Source: Coprinus comatus (lineage: Eukaryota > Basidiomycota > Agaricomycetes > Agaricales > Agaricaceae). Taken from it: a DNA stretch of 64,000 bases. Under the pieces are notes generated by a model. That model worked only from the letters and a program-made list of their open reading frames with translations, was not told where the DNA came from and made no database searches. Below are positions 61,671-64,000 of the stretch, in pieces. Every line of letters begins with the position of its first letter. The stretch's first letter is position 1. The stretch lies in the NCBI GenBank assembly GCA_034638255.1, contig JAWPGT010000008.1, positions 682,001 through 746,000 on the forward strand. Direction: 5' to 3'. The translations under genes and the position numbers were made by a program.

Positions 61671-64000
61671 ATGTCCCGGCGCAGTTACGACTCGCACTCG
61701 CACTCGAAGCGTCTTTCGAAACACAGAGTCTCCGATGAAGAGTTGTTTGAGTCTGTATTTCTTTTATTTATTTCCTGATTCTCTGCTCAATATCTCAAAA
61801 GATATGTTTTGCGGGTAGCGTGAGCACTCCTCTTTCAATCCAAATACCATCAAATTAAAATCAATCCCAGAATTCTTGCACACATCACTTCTCCTAAACC
61901 TATAGATTCCCCACAAATCACCCACCATGACCAAGCTTTACAAAGGGAACGAGAACGAGAACATTCATCAAGACTTTCTGCTCTATCTAATTTCTCGCTG
62001 GGCGATATGTTTGATAGTATTCGAGATGGATCAAAGAGTGTCAAGTTTCCAGAAAAGTTACTTAAAGTTTTGGAACAGAAGTTACAGGATATAGCTATGG
62101 GAAAGGATCCAGCGTTTGTTTCAATTTCATTATATATAAACCAAAACTTGAACAAGTTGTACTCATTATTCAAGATAATTATAGGTATTCTGATCAATTC
62201 GTTCGACGTACAATGGCGAAATTCTATGGGCAATTCATGGTTGATTCATTTAAACGACAAATGAAAGATAACAGAAAGATCGAAGAATTAATCCTTATGT
62301 TCGCTACTAATGCTAGTTCGGTACTCAAGAAAGAACCAACATTGGCAGTAAATGATGGTTGGAAACTCGAACTTAATAATCAGATTGCGGTGTTTGTGAA
62401 GATGTTGAGAGAATGTTTGAGGAATGTACATCATGTTTCGCCGGAATTGTTAGGGAGGTTGGATACGTATACAGCGAAATTGGCTCCTGCTACGATGGGA
62501 CCTGGAGCCTTTAGTGATTCCGGATATGAATCAAGTTCAACTTCGAGGGATAGCACGTATGGTGTTGGTGGTGTTAATGGTGGTGGTGTCGGTGGTGCTG
62601 GTGCTGGACAGGGGTCTACGAATGTTGGGGATATGCAACTTGTGAAAACGGTTGCAAAGTTGTTGAAGATGGCGGATAAGGATATGCAGACTGAGGTTGA
62701 TAAGTTTGTTATTAGTGGCGAGGTTAGTGGAAAGGTGCGTTATTTTTTTTTTTACTTTTTAGGGGTTGAGTCTGATTTATTGATCATCTTTTTTGGGTTT
62801 CTTCCTTTTTCTAGGCTGCCATCACGGATCTTAAGGTATGTACTGGTCTCTTACAGAGGAATGTGTGGCGTTCATGCTTAACGATACCTGGTTTTATAGA
62901 CATGTTTGAAGAATATCAGCGCTGGGGCACCTTTTCCTGGAAGAAGAGAGGATTTTGATAGCGAAGTGGCTTGGCAAAACTGGAAGACCATCGAAACGAC
63001 ACAACTACAACAGCTTATGGTAGCTATGATTCAAACGAACCCGGAACTCGCCAAATCAACATCATCGGAAGCCTATACCAATCCTGGTGGTAGACCTGCA
63101 TCAGTTTATGATGTAGGCTTTTCCAGACAGCCTTCAGTCGGAGGAAGTAGGCGATCCATGTATGATAATGGCTTGGGACCCAGCGACACTTACGAATCTG
63201 ATGAAGACCTTCCTATTGGACATCATTTCACATTCATCCCTCCGAATCCCAAGAAATATTATAAACGATTGGTGGAATATTGTTTACTTGCGGATTTGGA
63301 GATTATGTTGAGTCCAGAGGTGGATGATAATGATGAAGTTTCACTTGGGATACTTTCATCACCTCATTTGGATCTGATTAATGAATGTGCGTTGAGGTGG
63401 AGGATTGGACATCCTTATAGAGCAACTTGCTTTTTGGATCTGGTGAAGAATTTTTATGAGAGGAATGAAGTTCCGATGGAATGTGTACCGGAAGCTTTAC
63501 AAGGTGTTGCGAAGATCTTGAATGAGGATGTGTCTATTGACTTTTGGATGCTTTCTGATGTGCGTCTTTTTTTTTCTCGCTTGTTCGTTGTTATAATCGA
63601 ACTAATAAACGTTGTGTTTTGGGTCTTGAAAAAAAAAAAGATTGATTACCTGTTAAGCACATATGGTGGTCTGATCAACATATTCCTTTCATCCTTATAT
63701 CACGCAATGGACGTCATACCGAACTTGAAACCTTCGGAAATCAAAGCATATGTAGAAGTATTGGAACATATTCAAAATTCGGGTGTTTTGGAAAGAACTA
63801 CGGAAATTGATTTACCGGCTAGGATGCATGATATTGAAGATAAAGTTAAGCAGGTGGTGGAGGTTTGGTCTGAAGAAACTGTACAGAAATTTCAACAACA
63901 ACAAACGGGTGTTAATAGAGCTATTCCTTTGTTGTTGATGACGAATGAGATTGAGAAGATGGCCAAGTTGTTGGATAAGAGGTTTCCGGAACCTTTACTT
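61671..64000 (+). CDS. Munc13/Ync13-like MUN-domain protein, 5' part (cut by window end)
   Basis: Fungal Unc13-related proteins (S. pombe Ync13/Git1 type, former DUF810) act at the plasma membrane in vesicle fusion and in coordinating exo- and endocytosis at the septum and cell tip. The start is MSRRSYDSHSHSKRLSKHR at 61671. Introns at 61751-61801, 61820-61870 and 62114-62185 give EELFE-YVLRVA-ILAHITSPKPIDSP. Then come NFSLGDMFDSIRDGSKSVKFPEKLLKVLEQKLQDIAMGKDPA, RRTMAKFYGQFMVDSFKRQM, LILMFATNASSVLKKEP, a Gly-rich loop, HHFTFIPPNPKKYYKRLVEYCL and FLDLVKNFYERNEVP. The reading continues to the window end at MAKLLDKRFPEPLL, before the C2 and second MHD regions expected. All junctions keep frame. 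LHS1 ends about 110 bp upstream on the same strand. Confidence 0.88.

Noticed and set aside
61815..61872. In-frame TGA after YVLRVA in the Ync13-like gene
   Set aside because: GTGAGC is a canonical donor here and CCCAG at 61866-61870 a good acceptor. Splicing yields the coherent YVLRVAILAHITSPKP.

Overview
The window is nuclear DNA from a basidiomycete fungus, most likely an Agaricomycete. The genes carry many short GT-AG introns of about 45-70 nt. The coding DNA is AT-leaning. Several families are typical of mushroom-forming fungi: an F-box protein of the 'IRRVMPEILQEIF' type, an HNH-signature protein, a PILKR-type protein of unknown function, and a head-to-tail pair of GAPDH genes like the pair known from Agaricus bisporus. 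I cannot name the genus.

Layout. 1-5.5 kb: no gene seen. 5.5-6.25 kb (-): a conserved proline/serine-rich protein of unknown function. 6.25-19.2 kb: a gene desert with short, probably chance ORFs. 19.2-22.0 kb (-): a multi-intron GABA/choline-type amino acid permease. 22.9-27.0 kb (-): a very long coiled-coil protein. 27.95-31.4 kb (-): tandem GAPDH genes. 33.2-36.6 kb (-): importin beta-1. 36.7-37.1 kb (+): LSM7. 37.1-42.9 kb (-): a Cid1-type terminal nucleotidyltransferase with an enormous low-complexity C-terminus. 42.9-45.6 kb (+): PAN3. 46.3-48.2 kb (+): an F-box protein. 48.4-58.2 kb (-): a lineage-specific block with two full-length membrane-anchored vWA proteins, vWA relics and an HNH-type gene. 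58.7-61.6 kb (+): the ER Hsp70 LHS1. 61.7 kb to the window end (+): a Munc13/Ync13-like MUN-domain gene, cut by the edge.

How the genes relate. LSM7, the Cid1-type enzyme and PAN3 lie side by side. They represent three linked steps of cytoplasmic mRNA turnover: deadenylation, 3' tailing, and oligo(U)-stimulated decapping through the Lsm1-7 ring. The Cid1-like gene and PAN3 are divergent with 45 bp between start codons. Importin-beta and LSM7 are also divergent, with 62 bp between start codons. The 46-58 kb block looks accessory: tandem duplication, truncated vWA copies, and a 3' segment shared in inverted orientation by the F-box and HNH genes.

Sequence quality or decay. About a dozen single-base frame breaks interrupt otherwise well-conserved genes: permease, coiled-coil, gpd copy 1, the Cid1-like gene, PAN3, both vWA genes, HNH and LHS1 (twice). 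Many are compatible with one base lost from or added to a short homopolymer. A noisy consensus is the simplest explanation, but true pseudogenisation of some accessory genes cannot be excluded. All intron and domain assignments were made by eye from the sequence, without database searches.
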